This document shows, in pieces, positions 1 through 9,522 of a stretch of DNA of 64,000 bases. The notes under the pieces were generated by a model. That model saw only the letters and a program-made list of their open reading frames with translations. It searched no databases and was not told the DNA's origin. Origin of the DNA: Mycolicibacterium moriokaense (GTDB lineage: Bacteria; Actinomycetota; Actinomycetes; Mycobacteriales; Mycobacteriaceae); the NCBI RefSeq assembly GCF_003347205.1, contig NZ_QQBJ01000003.1:1-64000 (forward strand), read 5' to 3'. Numbering within the stretch: the stretch's first letter is position 1; the number at the start of each line of letters is the position of its first letter. The position numbers were made by a program, and so were the translations under genes.

Positions 1-974
<974 letters not shown>

Positions 975-1122
975 CAGGTCCTCCCAACGTCTCTTGCGAG
1001 CTTGCCCGCAATCTTGCCTCCGAATCCTATCTCTCCGAGCGGCCCGTGTCGGCATGGGTCCTACAAACGGTCGTAATTGATTTCGTGAGGTCCTCACTGC
1101 CTCGTTTGTTACCGTCGGCCCC

Positions 1123-2319
1123 GTGCTGATCCGCCGTCGGAAGCCCCATGTCGCCGGCCGAGCGGCTCCCAAGCCCCATGTCGCCGGCCGAGCGGCTCCC
1201 AAGCCCCATGTCGCCGGCCGAGCGGCTAGCGCCCCCCGACTGATCGCCGCGTCGGCGGCCATACTCGCCGCCGTTGTGGTCACCGCGCTGGGCGGCTGCG
1301 GCCAGCTGGGCGGCGGCAACCAGTCACCCGCCGATGAGCCGACGGTCATCACCAGCACCACCAGGATCGCCGGCGCCGGCGTGCTGGGTAATCAGCGCAG
1401 GCCAGACGAGTCCTGCGCACCGAACCCGGCACCCGCGGACCCCGACGACCGGCCGACCTGGACGGTGCGCCATGCCGCCGGCGAGACCGAGGTGCCCGCG
1501 GAGGCGCAGCGAATCGTCGTGCTCTCCGGCGACGTGCTCGACTCGTTGTGCGCGCTGGGCCTGCAGGGCCGGATCGTCGGTGCGGCACTGCCGGACGGTT
1601 CGGACGCCCAGCCGTCCTATCTGGGCACCGTCATCCACGACCTGCCCGCGGTGGGCACCCGCAGCGAACCCGACCTCGATGCGGTCAGGGCGGCCAAGCC
1701 CGATCTCATCCTCGGGTCGCAGGCGCTGACACCCGACGCCTACCCCGCGCTGTCGGGCATCGCCCCGACCGTCTTCACCGGGCCCGCGGGCCCGGCATGG
1801 GAGGACAACCTGCGCACAGTGGGCGCGGCGACGGCGCGCGTCGACGCGACGACGAAGATGATCGACGACTTCACCGCGGCCGCCGACAAGACCGGTGCGG
1901 GCAACGACGCGGCACATTTCCAGGCGTCGGTGGTGCAGCTGACCGACACCACGCTGCGGGTCTTCGGCCCGGACACCTTCCCCGGCAGCGTACTTGCCGA
2001 CGTCGGTGTGGATCGTCCTGCGGCACAACGCTTTACCGACAAGCCGTACGTCGAGGTCGGCACCACGGCGGCGGATCTCGGCAACTCCCCCGACTTCTCC
2101 GTCGCCGACGGTGACATCGTCTACGTCTCGTTCGCCTCGGCGGCGGCCAAGGCCCGAGCGGGCGAGGTGATGGACAGCGATTCGTGGAAGAGCCTGTCGG
2201 CCAACAAGGACAACCGCGTCTTCGTGGTGAACAACGAGGTGTGGCAGACCGGAGAGGGCATCGTCGCCGCCCGCGGGATACTGGCGGATCTGCGCTGGCT
2301 CAACGCGCCGATCAACTAA
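1123..2319 (+). CDS. fecB: Iron-siderophore substrate-binding lipoprotein FecB
   Basis: Periplasmic-binding-protein-fold lipoprotein, 398 aa, orthologous in sequence and position to Rv3044 (FecB). It carries a hydrophobic segment ending in the lipobox LGGC (about residues 53-56), then motifs typical of the family: AQRIVVLSGD, QPSYLGT, DLILGSQ, DSDSWKSLSA and NEVWQTGEG. FecB is a lipid-anchored component linked to siderophore or haem uptake. The GTG start at 1123 has no clear ribosome site; it was chosen because no ATG, GTG or TTG lies between the 30-bp repeats and the signal peptide. The long basic N-terminus (KPHVAGRAAP three times) is made by the repeats and is not expected in the family. 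Divergent from ctaD. Confidence 0.9.
   Translation: MLIRRRKPHVAGRAAPKPHVAGRAAPKPHVAGRAASAPRLIAASAAILAAVVVTALGGCGQLGGGNQSPADEPTVITSTTRIAGAGVLGNQRRPDESCAPNPAPADPDDRPTWTVRHAAGETEVPAEAQRIVVLSGDVLDSLCALGLQGRIVGAALPDGSDAQPSYLGTVIHDLPAVGTRSEPDLDAVRAAKPDLILGSQALTPDAYPALSGIAPTVFTGPAGPAWEDNLRTVGAATARVDATTKMIDDFTAAADKTGAGNDAAHFQASVVQLTDTTLRVFGPDTFPGSVLADVGVDRPAAQRFTDKPYVEVGTTAADLGNSPDFSVADGDIVYVSFASAAAKARAGEVMDSDSWKSLSANKDNRVFVVNNEVWQTGEGIVAARGILADLRWLNAPIN
1141..1230 (+). repeat. Three tandem copies of a 30-bp repeat inside the fecB N-terminus
   Basis: Units lie at 1141-1170, 1171-1200 and 1201-1230. The first two are identical; the third differs only in its last few bases. The 30-bp length keeps the fecB frame open and encodes KPHVAGRAAP three times, and the opposite strand is also open (MGLGSRSAGD repeated). 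It is a minisatellite at the ctaD-fecB divergent junction and copy number probably varies between strains. Confidence 0.95.
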
Positions 2320-2329
2320 CGTCGAGTCC

Positions 2330-2605
2330 GTGATCCACGTCCTGAAATCGACGTACCTGAAGCCAGCCGACGTCATCGAGCAGACCCGTCCCGCCCATCT
2401 CGAGTTCCTGAACGCCGAGATCGCGGCCGGCCGCCTGCTGCTGGCCGGCAGGCAGGAGGACGGCTCGGGCGGCGTGCTCGTCACCGGCGACATCAGCGTC
2501 GAGGACGCGCAGGACATGGTGGCGCGCGACCCCTACACAAAGGCGGGCGTGGCGAACTACGAGCGCACCTCGTTCAACGGCGCGTTCCGGGCCCCTGGAC
2601 TTTAG
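2330..2605 (+). CDS. YciI-like protein (dimeric alpha/beta-barrel fold)
   Basis: A 91-aa protein starting with GTG ten bases after fecB, so probably co-transcribed with it. It has the YciI pattern: a short beta strand (IHVLKSTYLKP), an RPAHLEFLN helix with the conserved His, AGRLLLAGRQEDGSGGVLVTG, then an ARDPYTKAGVANYE segment. YciI proteins are small, ferredoxin-like dimers; some act as hydrolases or dehydrochlorinase relatives but most have no known function. No substrate can be inferred from the context. Confidence 0.8.
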   Translation: MIHVLKSTYLKPADVIEQTRPAHLEFLNAEIAAGRLLLAGRQEDGSGGVLVTGDISVEDAQDMVARDPYTKAGVANYERTSFNGAFRAPGL

Positions 2606-2632
2606 GCTTTTAGAGGAACCTCACAGCCGGGC

Positions 2633-2648
2633 CGGGGATTAGTCCCCG
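2633..2648. terminator. Short hairpin after the YciI-like gene
   Basis: CGGGGA-TTAG-TCCCCG forms a perfect 6-bp stem with a 4-nt loop, 28 bases beyond the YciI-like stop codon and before the adhC leader. There is no U-tract, so termination is only suggested. Confidence 0.35.
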
Positions 2649-2740
2649 CCGATCCACGGTTGCACGGAGCGAGCCGCACCGTCGCGGCGACATTCACTTG
2701 TTCGTAGAGCTTGTTCTCGTATGCATTGAAGAGGTATTTG

Positions 2741-3790
2741 ATGACGACTTCCGTATCCGCCTACGCCGCGACATCCGCGACCGAACCGCTGAGCCCCACG
2801 ACCATCACCCGCCGCGATGTCGGCCCCAACGACGTCGCGATCGAAATCCATTTCGCCGGGATCTGCCACTCCGACATCCACACCGTGCGAGGCGAGTGGG
2901 GTGAGGTCACCTATCCGATGGTCCCCGGCCACGAGATCGCCGGCATCGTCACCGAGGTCGGGGCCGACGTGTCCAAGCACAAGGTCGGCGATCGCGTCGG
3001 CGTCGGCTGCTTCGTCGACTCCTGCCGCGAATGCGAGTTCTGCCTCGCCGGCGACGAGCAGTACTGCGACAACCCCGGCATGGTGGGCACCTACAACGGC
3101 GTCGGCCGCGACGGCCAGCCCACGCAGGGCGGCTACAGCGGCGCCATCGTCGTTGACGAGAACTACGTGCTTCGCATCCCCGATGCCATCTCCCTTGCCG
3201 CCGCCGCGCCGTTGCTGTGCGCAGGGATCACCACCTACTCGCCGCTTCGGCACTGGGGCGCCGGCGAAGGCACCAAGGTCGCCGTCATCGGCCTCGGCGG
3301 CCTCGGACACCTCGCCGTGAAGCTCGCGGTCGCGCTCGGCGCCGAGGTCACCGTGCTGAGCCAGACCCTGAAGAAGATGGAGGACGGGCTGCGCCTGGGC
3401 GCAACGGAGTACTACGCCACCAGCGACGCCGACACGTTCAAAAAGCTTGCCGGCAAGTTCGACCTGATCCTGAACACTGTGTCGGCCAACCTGAACATGG
3501 CCGACTACCTGGGCCTGCTGACGCTTGACGGCACCCTCGTCGAACTCGGCATGCCCGAGAACCCGATGGCCGTTCCGGCAGGCGCGCTGATCTTCGGGCG
3601 TCGTCGCATCGCCGGTTCGCTGATCGGCGGCATCGCCGAGACCCAGGAGATGCTGGAGTTCTGCGCCGAGCATGACGTGGCGCCCGAGATCGAGGTCATC
3701 GAGCCGACCTACATCAACGAGGCCTACGACCGGACCGTCGCCAGCGACGTGCGCTACCGGTTCGTCATCGACACCAAGTCGCTGCGGTGA
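2741..3790 (+). CDS. adhC: Zinc-dependent alcohol dehydrogenase AdhC
   Basis: Medium-chain NADP-dependent alcohol dehydrogenase, 349 aa, matching Rv3045 in sequence and position; it reduces aldehydes such as cinnamaldehyde-type substrates. Visible motifs: [15 protein letters not shown] with catalytic-zinc Cys, [12 protein letters not shown], the four-Cys structural zinc lobe in [38 protein letters not shown], and the Rossmann motif [11 protein letters not shown]. It ends with the conserved DVRYRFVID. The ATG at 2741 was chosen over upstream 2711 because GAAGAGG lies just before it and M. tuberculosis AdhC begins at the equivalent residue. Convergent with the DUF3349 gene across a hairpin. Confidence 0.93.
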   Translation: MTTSVSAYAATSATEPLSPTTITRRDVGPNDVAIEIHFAGICHSDIHTVRGEWGEVTYPMVPGHEIAGIVTEVGADVSKHKVGDRVGVGCFVDSCRECEFCLAGDEQYCDNPGMVGTYNGVGRDGQPTQGGYSGAIVVDENYVLRIPDAISLAAAAPLLCAGITTYSPLRHWGAGEGTKVAVIGLGGLGHLAVKLAVALGAEVTVLSQTLKKMEDGLRLGATEYYATSDADTFKKLAGKFDLILNTVSANLNMADYLGLLTLDGTLVELGMPENPMAVPAGALIFGRRRIAGSLIGGIAETQEMLEFCAEHDVAPEIEVIEPTYINEAYDRTVASDVRYRFVIDTKSLR

Positions 3791-3799
3791 CGACCGACG

Positions 3800-3819
3800 C
3801 CGCCGCGCCCCCGCGGCGG
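3800..3819. terminator. Hairpin between convergent adhC and DUF3349 gene
   Basis: CCGCCGCG (3800-3807) and CGCGGCGG (3812-3819) form a perfect 8-bp GC stem with a 4-nt loop in the 31-bp gap between two convergent genes. It probably acts in both directions although it lacks a U-tract. Confidence 0.55.
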
Positions 3820-3821
3820 TG

Positions 3822-4142
3822 CTAGGAGTCCGACTCGTCAACCCCGGCCAGCGGCCAACCCGCCGCGGCGAGCTTGGCCGCCACCCGGGCGATGTTCTCC
3901 GGCCCGGCGTCGTGGTGGGTGACGTCGGCGATGAAGTCCGCGATCTCGTCGCGGGTGATCTCGCCCTCGGCGCCCGTTTCGGTGTCGGTGATGTTGCGCA
4001 CGACCTGCTTGACCTCGTCTTCGGTCAGCGGAGTCGCGCGCAGCAGGGCGAGCAGGGGGACGCGGTCGGGGCCGGGTACGCCCTCGGGGTAGCCGGCGCG
4101 CAGCCACTGGAGGATCGAATGAAACAGCGACGTGGTGGTCAC
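3822..4142 (-). CDS. DUF3349 family protein (Rv3046c position)
   Basis: Small protein of about 106 aa in the place of Rv3046c. Visible: an N-terminal helix LFHSILQWLRAGYPEGVPGPDRVPLLALLR, then LTEDEVKQVVRNI, and a C-terminal helix-rich half ending in the acidic VDESDS. The DUF3349 family is restricted to actinobacteria; one M. tuberculosis member has a solved helical structure, but no function is known. GTG starts at 4157 and 4142 are both possible and neither has a good ribosome site; 4142 is preferred because the family pattern begins there. Confidence 0.75.
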   Translation of the reverse strand: MTTTSLFHSILQWLRAGYPEGVPGPDRVPLLALLRATPLTEDEVKQVVRNITDTETGAEGEITRDEIADFIADVTHHDAGPENIARVAAKLAAAGWPLAGVDESDS

Positions 4143-4396
4143 GACGCTAAGTGTCACGCGTGCGCCGCGGCGGCGCCACGGTGAGGCTGTACAGTTTCGG
4201 ACGCATTCACCGGCCGTTCACTGCGGGATTTGCTGGTTCTGCTTGCGGATCGATGGCCGCCGGCCGCTGTTCTGCTTGTAATCTCACCCATGCGAGTTGA
4301 GCTGTCGAGTTGATGCGCCGACCACGGAGCCATACGAGTTAGGGGCTAATCGTTTTCGCCTGGTGGGGTCGAACGGTATACCGCTACCGCTTCGGC

Positions 4397-7204
4397 GTGG
4401 TCGCTGTCATGGTCGCGCTGTGCCTCGGTAGCGGCATCTACGGCAGCAGCCTGGGCGAGCACGTCACGCAGAGCGGCTTCTTCGACGACAACAGCGAATC
4501 GGCACAGGCCTCGCGCCTCGGCGACGAGCACTACGGCAGGGACACGTCCAGCCACATCGTGGCGGTGTACACCGCGCCCGACGGCAAGACCGTCGACGAC
4601 CCGGCGTTCCGCAAGAAAGTTCTGGAAAACCTCGCGCAGGTCGAAAAGGACCACCCGGACCAGATCCTGCGATCGATCGGCTATTTCAAAAACCCTGACC
4701 TGCTGAAGAACATGGCCGACGCGTCGAAGAAGCGCGCGTTCATGTCCATTCAGCTCAAGGGCGACAACGACGACCTGATCCTGAAGAACTACAAGGCCGT
4801 CAAGGACGATCTCGCTGATCCCGGCGTCAAGGTGCAACTGGCGGGGTTGTTGCCGCTGGCCAACGAGCTGACCGGCACCATCGCCACAGACCAGCAGCGG
4901 GCCGAGGTGCTGGCGATGCCGCTGGTGGTGGTGTTGCTGTTCTTCGTGTTCGGCGGCGTGGTCGCCGCGTTCCTGCCCGGAATCATCGGCGGGCTGACCA
5001 TCGCAGGCGCGCTGGGCATCATGCGGTTGACGGCGCTGTCGGTGCCGGTGCACTACTTCGCCCAGCCGGTGGTGACGCTGATCGGCCTCGGTATCGCCAT
5101 CGACTACGGCCTGTTCGTGGTCAGCCGGTTCCGTGAGGAGATCGCCGAGGGCTACGACACCGAAACCGCGGTCCGGCGCACCGTGGTGACCGCGGGGCGC
5201 ACCATCGCGTTCTCGTCGGTGCTGATCTCGGCGTCCGTCGGCGGCCTGCTGCTGTTCCCGCAGGGCTTCCTCAAATCCCTGACCTACGCCATGATCGCGT
5301 CGGTCACGCTGGCCGCGCTGCTGTCGATCACCGTGCTGCCCGCGATCCTGGGGATGCTGGGCCCGAAGGTCGACGCGCTGAGCGTGACCACCCTGCTGAA
5401 GGTGCCCTTCTTGCGGGACTGGCAGTTCAGCAACCGGCTGATCACCTGGCTGGGCGCGAAGCTCGAGAAGACCAAGACCAGCGCGGAAGTCGAGAACGGC
5501 TTCTGGGGCAAGCTGGCCGACCGCGTGATGAAACGCCCGCTGCTGTTCGCGGTCCCGATCATCATCGGCCTGATCATCCTGATTCTCCCCCTGGGCAATC
5601 TGGCCCTCGGCGGCATCAGCGAGAAATACCTGCCACCGACGAACTCGGTGCGCCAGGCGCAGGAGGACTTCGACCGGACCTTCCCCGGTTTCCGCGTCGA
5701 GCCGATCACACTGGTCATTCAGAGCACGAACGGCAGACCGGTGACCGACGCCGAGGTCGCACAGGTCCGCAGCGAGGCGATGGCCATCCCGGGATTCGCC
5801 AAGCCGGACAACGATCCGGCCAACATGTGGAAGGAACGCCCCTACCTCGACGGCGCGTCGAAAGACCCGTCGGTTCGGGTGATTCAGAACGGCTTGGTGA
5901 ATCGTCTGGACGCCGGAGCGAAAGTCGATGCGCTGCGCCAGATTCCGAAGCCACACGATTTGCGGCTGCTGGTGGGCGGTACACCGGCGCTCGAGCAGGA
6001 CAGCGTCGCAACGATTTCGGCGAAGCTGCCGCAGATGATCCTGATCGCGGTCTCGATGACCACGATCCTGATGTTCCTGGCGTTCGGGTCGCTGGTGCTG
6101 CCGATCAAGGCCGCGCTGATGAATGCGTTGACGCTGTGTTCGACGCTGGGCGTGCTGACGTGGATATTCGTCGACGGGCACTTCGCCTCGGCCCTGAACT
6201 TCACCCCCACCCCGTTGACGGCTCCGGTGATCGGGCTGATCATCGCCGTGATCTTCGGCCTGTCAACGGATTACGAGGTGTTCCTGGTGTCCCGCATGGT
6301 CGAGGCCCGCGCGCGCGGCATGACCACCGAGGAGGCCATCCGGACCGGCACCGCCAGCACCGGTCGACTGATCAGCGCGGCGGCCCTGGTGCTGGTTGTG
6401 GTGGGCGGTGCGTTCGCGTTCTCGGATCTGGTGATGATGCAGTACCTGGCGATCGGCCTGATCACCGCGCTGCTGCTGGACGCGACCGTGGTCCGGATGT
6501 TCCTGGTGCCGTCGGTGATGAAGCTGCTGGGCAACGACTGCTGGTGGGCGCCACGATGGATGAAGCGCGTGCAGGAAAGGATCGGCCTCGGCGAGATCAC
6601 GCTCGAAGACGAGCGCAAGGAGGCAGAGCCGGAACCCGAGCATCTGGACGAATCACTGGCCTTTGGAACGGTTTTGGGCGCGCCGGCGTGGCAGACGCCG
6701 CCGCGTGACCCGTCGCGTCCGACTGCGGCCGCATTGGTTCCGGCAGAGACGGCGACGGCGGTCGCCCTCGCCGAGCGGCCGGAATCAGAGCTCACCGAGG
6801 AGGACCCGGAGACAGACGGCGGCGACGGGTCGTCCGGCGATGACGGTTCGTCCGGCGACGACTCCTCCGGCGGGGATGACCAGCCCACCGACGACCAGCC
6901 GAGCGACGTCGGCGAATCATCGGACGACGCCGCCGACGAGGACGACGACGCCGAGACCGACGAATCCGCTGATGACGATGCCCCACAAGAGGATGACGAG
7001 CCGCCGACGGACGAAGACGTCGAGGCCGCCGATGAAGAAGACTCGGCCGAGCCTGACGAGGCCGACGAGACTGACGAGCCCGCTGAAGACGACGACGTCA
7101 CCGAAGACGACGAGCCCGAAGACGACGACTCCGCCGACGACGATGCCGAGACCGACGCAGTGGACGAGACGGACGACGAGCCCGAGGATCAGGAAGAGAA
7201 GTAG
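4397..7204 (+). CDS. MmpL3-like RND lipid transporter with long acidic C-terminal tail
   Basis: Inner-membrane RND transporter, closest by eye to MmpL3 (trehalose monomycolate flippase): VTLIGLGIAIDYGLFVVSRFREEIAEGYDTETAVRRT, GISEKYLPP, IQNGLVNRLDAGAKVD, STDYEVFLVSRMVEARARGMT, and LGNDCWWAPRWMKRVQERIGLGE after the last membrane segment. The proton-relay Asp-Tyr pairs (IDYG, TDYE) are both present. About 12 membrane helices with two periplasmic loops are expected. The last ~170 residues are almost only Asp, Glu, Ser and Thr. MmpL3 homology extends upstream to 4355 (FAWWGRTVYRYRFG), but no ATG, GTG or TTG exists between the stop at 4340 and GTG 4397, and a start at 4397 enters helix 1. It sits outside the canonical mmpL3 locus, so it is likely a paralogue. 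Confidence 0.85.
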   Translation: MVAVMVALCLGSGIYGSSLGEHVTQSGFFDDNSESAQASRLGDEHYGRDTSSHIVAVYTAPDGKTVDDPAFRKKVLENLAQVEKDHPDQILRSIGYFKNPDLLKNMADASKKRAFMSIQLKGDNDDLILKNYKAVKDDLADPGVKVQLAGLLPLANELTGTIATDQQRAEVLAMPLVVVLLFFVFGGVVAAFLPGIIGGLTIAGALGIMRLTALSVPVHYFAQPVVTLIGLGIAIDYGLFVVSRFREEIAEGYDTETAVRRTVVTAGRTIAFSSVLISASVGGLLLFPQGFLKSLTYAMIASVTLAALLSITVLPAILGMLGPKVDALSVTTLLKVPFLRDWQFSNRLITWLGAKLEKTKTSAEVENGFWGKLADRVMKRPLLFAVPIIIGLIILILPLGNLALGGISEKYLPPTNSVRQAQEDFDRTFPGFRVEPITLVIQSTNGRPVTDAEVAQVRSEAMAIPGFAKPDNDPANMWKERPYLDGASKDPSVRVIQNGLVNRLDAGAKVDALRQIPKPHDLRLLVGGTPALEQDSVATISAKLPQMILIAVSMTTILMFLAFGSLVLPIKAALMNALTLCSTLGVLTWIFVDGHFASALNFTPTPLTAPVIGLIIAVIFGLSTDYEVFLVSRMVEARARGMTTEEAIRTGTASTGRLISAAALVLVVVGGAFAFSDLVMMQYLAIGLITALLLDATVVRMFLVPSVMKLLGNDCWWAPRWMKRVQERIGLGEITLEDERKEAEPEPEHLDESLAFGTVLGAPAWQTPPRDPSRPTAAALVPAETATAVALAERPESELTEEDPETDGGDGSSGDDGSSGDDSSGGDDQPTDDQPSDVGESSDDAADEDDDAETDESADDDAPQEDDEPPTDEDVEAADEEDSAEPDEADETDEPAEDDDVTEDDEPEDDDSADDDAETDAVDETDDEPEDQEEK

Positions 7205-7228
7205 CGGCTCTGAACGCCCGACCGAGCA

Positions 7229-8290
7229 TCACTGCCCGATGGCGTGGGTGTCCAGCGGGTTGGTTTTCTTGACGATCAGCGGATCAGCGGTGGTGAATGG
7301 GAACTGCGGCAGGTCGTCGATGTGGGTGTTGAACGCGGCGGCCAGCACCTGGCGCGAGTACGCGCTCGCCGAGGCGCGGTAGCCGATGTCGGCCGGGAAC
7401 GGCTGGTCGAAGAAGATCAGGAAGTGCCACTCGTCGCTTCCGATGTTCTCGATGTGGTGCGGGTAGGCCCGCGGAATGAAGTACATGTCGCCCGTCGTCA
7501 TGTTCCAGCTGTCAAGCGTGCCATCGGGATTCATGATCGTCATGCGCGCTTCTCCGTGACGCACGTAGCCCATCTCCGCGGTGACGGGGTGCCAGTGCGG
7601 CTCGCGCATGCCGTCCTCGCCAACGCGCAGCGAGTACATCGAGATGTCCTTCAGCGCCGGCCAGTACTGGTCGCGGGCGAAACGCGCATTGCCGTACGCG
7701 TAGTTCAACCCGGCCGGCTGACCCTCGATGTCGAACTTGTGCGGGTCGTTGAAGTAGGCCGACGGCGGAACCTCGGGATCGCCATCGCGGCCCGCGAGTC
7801 TGTGGTCGGTGGTGGTGCGGTGGATCTTGGCCATGTCCGAGGCGGGCAGGTCGTAGGTGTTACCGAGTACGGCATCGGTGAACGCACCGAACGTCGCGCC
7901 CAACCCGAAGTCCTCGGGACGTTCGTTGCGGAAGGCGATGATGAACTCGGCGACGTCGGGGCCGATGTTCTCGATGTGATGCAGTGAGCCGGAATCGATG
8001 TGAAACATCTGGCCTGCGCTGACCACGAAGCTGGAGAACTTGCTGTAGGTGTCGAGCACGGACACCAGCGCAGTGCCGGACACGCAGTAGGTGAGCTCGT
8101 TGGCATTCGCGTGCCAGTGCGGGGTGCGCATCGCCCCCGGGTTCAGCAGCACCCGTTTGATGGACAGACGGTTGAGGATCGGCAGGTTGTCGGCGGTGAT
8201 GCGGCGCATCGAGCCGAAGTCGTTCTCCTCGACGACCTCGCCGTCGTGCAGGGACGTGGCGTGGACGCTGTGGGTGGCTGAGGCGGTCAT
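7229..8290 (-). CDS. Bicupin, oxalate-decarboxylase-like
   Basis: A 353-aa two-domain cupin. Domain 1 has PHWHANANELTYCVSG (HxHx4E) with GSLHHIENIG; domain 2 has PHWHPVTAEMGYVRHG with YPHHIENIG. Each set supplies the three His and one Glu that bind Mn or Fe in oxalate decarboxylases and related enzymes. Length and double-site layout match that family, but the substrate is not proven. No signal peptide is seen, so it is probably cytoplasmic. The ATG at 8290 (MTASATHSV) follows AGGAGAAGC, so the longer frame to 8332 is rejected. It is convergent with the MmpL3-like gene (24-bp gap) and divergent from the lipoprotein gene. Confidence 0.8.
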   Translation of the reverse strand: MTASATHSVHATSLHDGEVVEENDFGSMRRITADNLPILNRLSIKRVLLNPGAMRTPHWHANANELTYCVSGTALVSVLDTYSKFSSFVVSAGQMFHIDSGSLHHIENIGPDVAEFIIAFRNERPEDFGLGATFGAFTDAVLGNTYDLPASDMAKIHRTTTDHRLAGRDGDPEVPPSAYFNDPHKFDIEGQPAGLNYAYGNARFARDQYWPALKDISMYSLRVGEDGMREPHWHPVTAEMGYVRHGEARMTIMNPDGTLDSWNMTTGDMYFIPRAYPHHIENIGSDEWHFLIFFDQPFPADIGYRASASAYSRQVLAAAFNTHIDDLPQFPFTTADPLIVKKTNPLDTHAIGQ

Positions 8291-8549
8291 CGCTTCTCCT
8301 GTCGATTCGGGCTTTGGGTCTGCAGGTTGCAACCTAAACCTTGCCGCAGCGAACGGCCGCCTACTTCGCCGCCGGTCACCACGGATTTGGCAATCATCAA
8401 TGCGACCGAAACGGAAGCGAAGCTACCCGCTTGCCCTCATGGAGAAGCGCACCGAACAGCCGTCATCACCGTTGGCACGATCGCCGGTCCCCGAGACCGT
8501 GATCGAGTACCCTGGCAGACGACCTACAGCAACTTCACAGGAGAAGCGA

Positions 8550-8927
8550 ATGGCAAGTAAGGCAAGGCTTTCCACGGCTTTCAAGGCAAGGCTTTCCTTA
8601 TTGTGCACGATGCCTCTGCTGGTAGTCGGAGCCGCCGCGTGCGAAGGCTCATCGACAGCGAGCGAGAGTGCACCCTCGTCCGCGGAAGCGTCCACAAGTC
8701 AGCCGGACGGGTCGAAGGTGTCGGCGAACAGCGCGTCGAAGGCGGAAATAGAATCGGCACTGGCCAGCGCCGATGTGAGCAATGCCGGCCGTTGGGCCGA
8801 AGAGGTCGTTGAGTACCGCCCCTATCCGGATGATGACCCGAATCTCACCAAGCTGCGCGACAACCTTGCGAAATACAACCCTGGTGAGGAGACCGTCGAC
8901 AAGATCGTCTCGGCGCTCACCCCGTGA
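8550..8927 (+). CDS. Small secreted lipoprotein
   Basis: A 125-aa protein: basic N-terminus, hydrophobic core LLCTMPLLVVGAAAC with a lipobox-like VGAAAC, a Ser/Ala-rich linker (about residues 32-65), then a folded-looking tail with SNAGRWAEEVVEYRPYP, NLTKLRDNLAKYNPGEE and VDKIVSALTP. I do not recognise the family beyond mycobacterial secreted proteins. The ATG at 8550 follows CAGGAGAAG. The signal-peptide coding part contains a 15-bp direct repeat (AAGGCAAGGCTTTCC twice). Its stop overlaps the start of the next gene (GTGA), so the two are translationally coupled and probably work together at the membrane. Confidence 0.7.
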   Translation: MASKARLSTAFKARLSLLCTMPLLVVGAAACEGSSTASESAPSSAEASTSQPDGSKVSANSASKAEIESALASADVSNAGRWAEEVVEYRPYPDDDPNLTKLRDNLAKYNPGEETVDKIVSALTP

Positions 8928-9418
8928 CGGGCGTCCCCGCGGCAACCGCCGACAGCTCGACAGTGCTCGTCAGGCGTGGTCTCCTAGCGCTGACGCTGGC
9001 AACGATCTGCGCAATCGCGTTCGAACTGGCCACCGTGCGTCATTGGAACGACTTAGATCAGGCGGTCCCGTGGGCAGCCCTGTTTCTCCTGACCGTCGCA
9101 ACCCTGTTCTCGCTAAGGGGGGCCGGCTGGACCCGCATCGTCGCACGGGTACTTGCGTTGGTGGTGTTCGGCGCCGCGATCTACGGGGTCATCGACCACA
9201 CCATTGCGAACTACGAATCCGGTCCGCTCGATCAGCGCTTCGCCGAAAGCTGGGAGAGCCTGTCGGCCACCCAACAGTGGTGGTACGCATTCACCAAGCA
9301 TGTGGGCCCGTCCCCCACATTGGCGCCGGGGGCACTCAGCCTGGGGGCGGCGTTGTTACTTCTTGCCACACTGATCGATCCGCGCAACGTCTTGATGCGC
9401 AAGGAGAGTAACGAGTAG
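8924..9418 (+). CDS. Four-helix membrane protein coupled to the lipoprotein
   Basis: A 164-aa protein with about four predicted membrane helices: LLALTLATICAIAFELATV, AALFLLTVATLFSLRG, VLALVVFGAAIYGVIDH and ALSLGAALLLLATLI. A ~50-residue loop between helices 3 and 4 (NYESGPLDQRFAESWESLS...) probably faces outside. Its GTG start overlaps the TGA of the lipoprotein gene by 4 bases. No family recognised. The tight coupling suggests a two-protein envelope unit with the lipoprotein, which is inference. Confidence 0.65.
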   Translation: MTGVPAATADSSTVLVRRGLLALTLATICAIAFELATVRHWNDLDQAVPWAALFLLTVATLFSLRGAGWTRIVARVLALVVFGAAIYGVIDHTIANYESGPLDQRFAESWESLSATQQWWYAFTKHVGPSPTLAPGALSLGAALLLLATLIDPRNVLMRKESNE

Positions 9419-9458
9419 ATGTCCCGATCCTCGTGTTCGGTGACGACGACCTCGCCGA
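9416..9458 (-). pseudogene. Remnant of an nrdF 3' end
   Basis: About 37 of 43 bases match the 3' end of nrdF2 (11459-11501) in the same orientation. On the minus strand it reads EVVVTEHEDRD against the NrdF2 tail [11 protein letters not shown]; the stop codon is changed. It starts exactly at the stop of the preceding membrane-protein gene. The two copies flank a ~2-kb segment, which suggests insertion or duplication at the nrdF 3' end. Confidence 0.6.
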
Positions 9459-9522
9459 GAGTTGCTTATGCCCTGCATGTCCACCCTCCGGGGACCGACC
9501 CGCGGCGACACTGGCGCGTCGC

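Noticed and set aside
1141-1230. Possible CRISPR-like array
   Set aside because: Repeats are adjacent with no spacers; it is a tandem minisatellite.
4346-6181. Long open frame on the minus strand inside the MmpL3-like gene (611 codons)
   Set aside because: His/Arg/Gln-rich translation without domains, exactly antisense to a well-supported gene; typical of high GC third positions.
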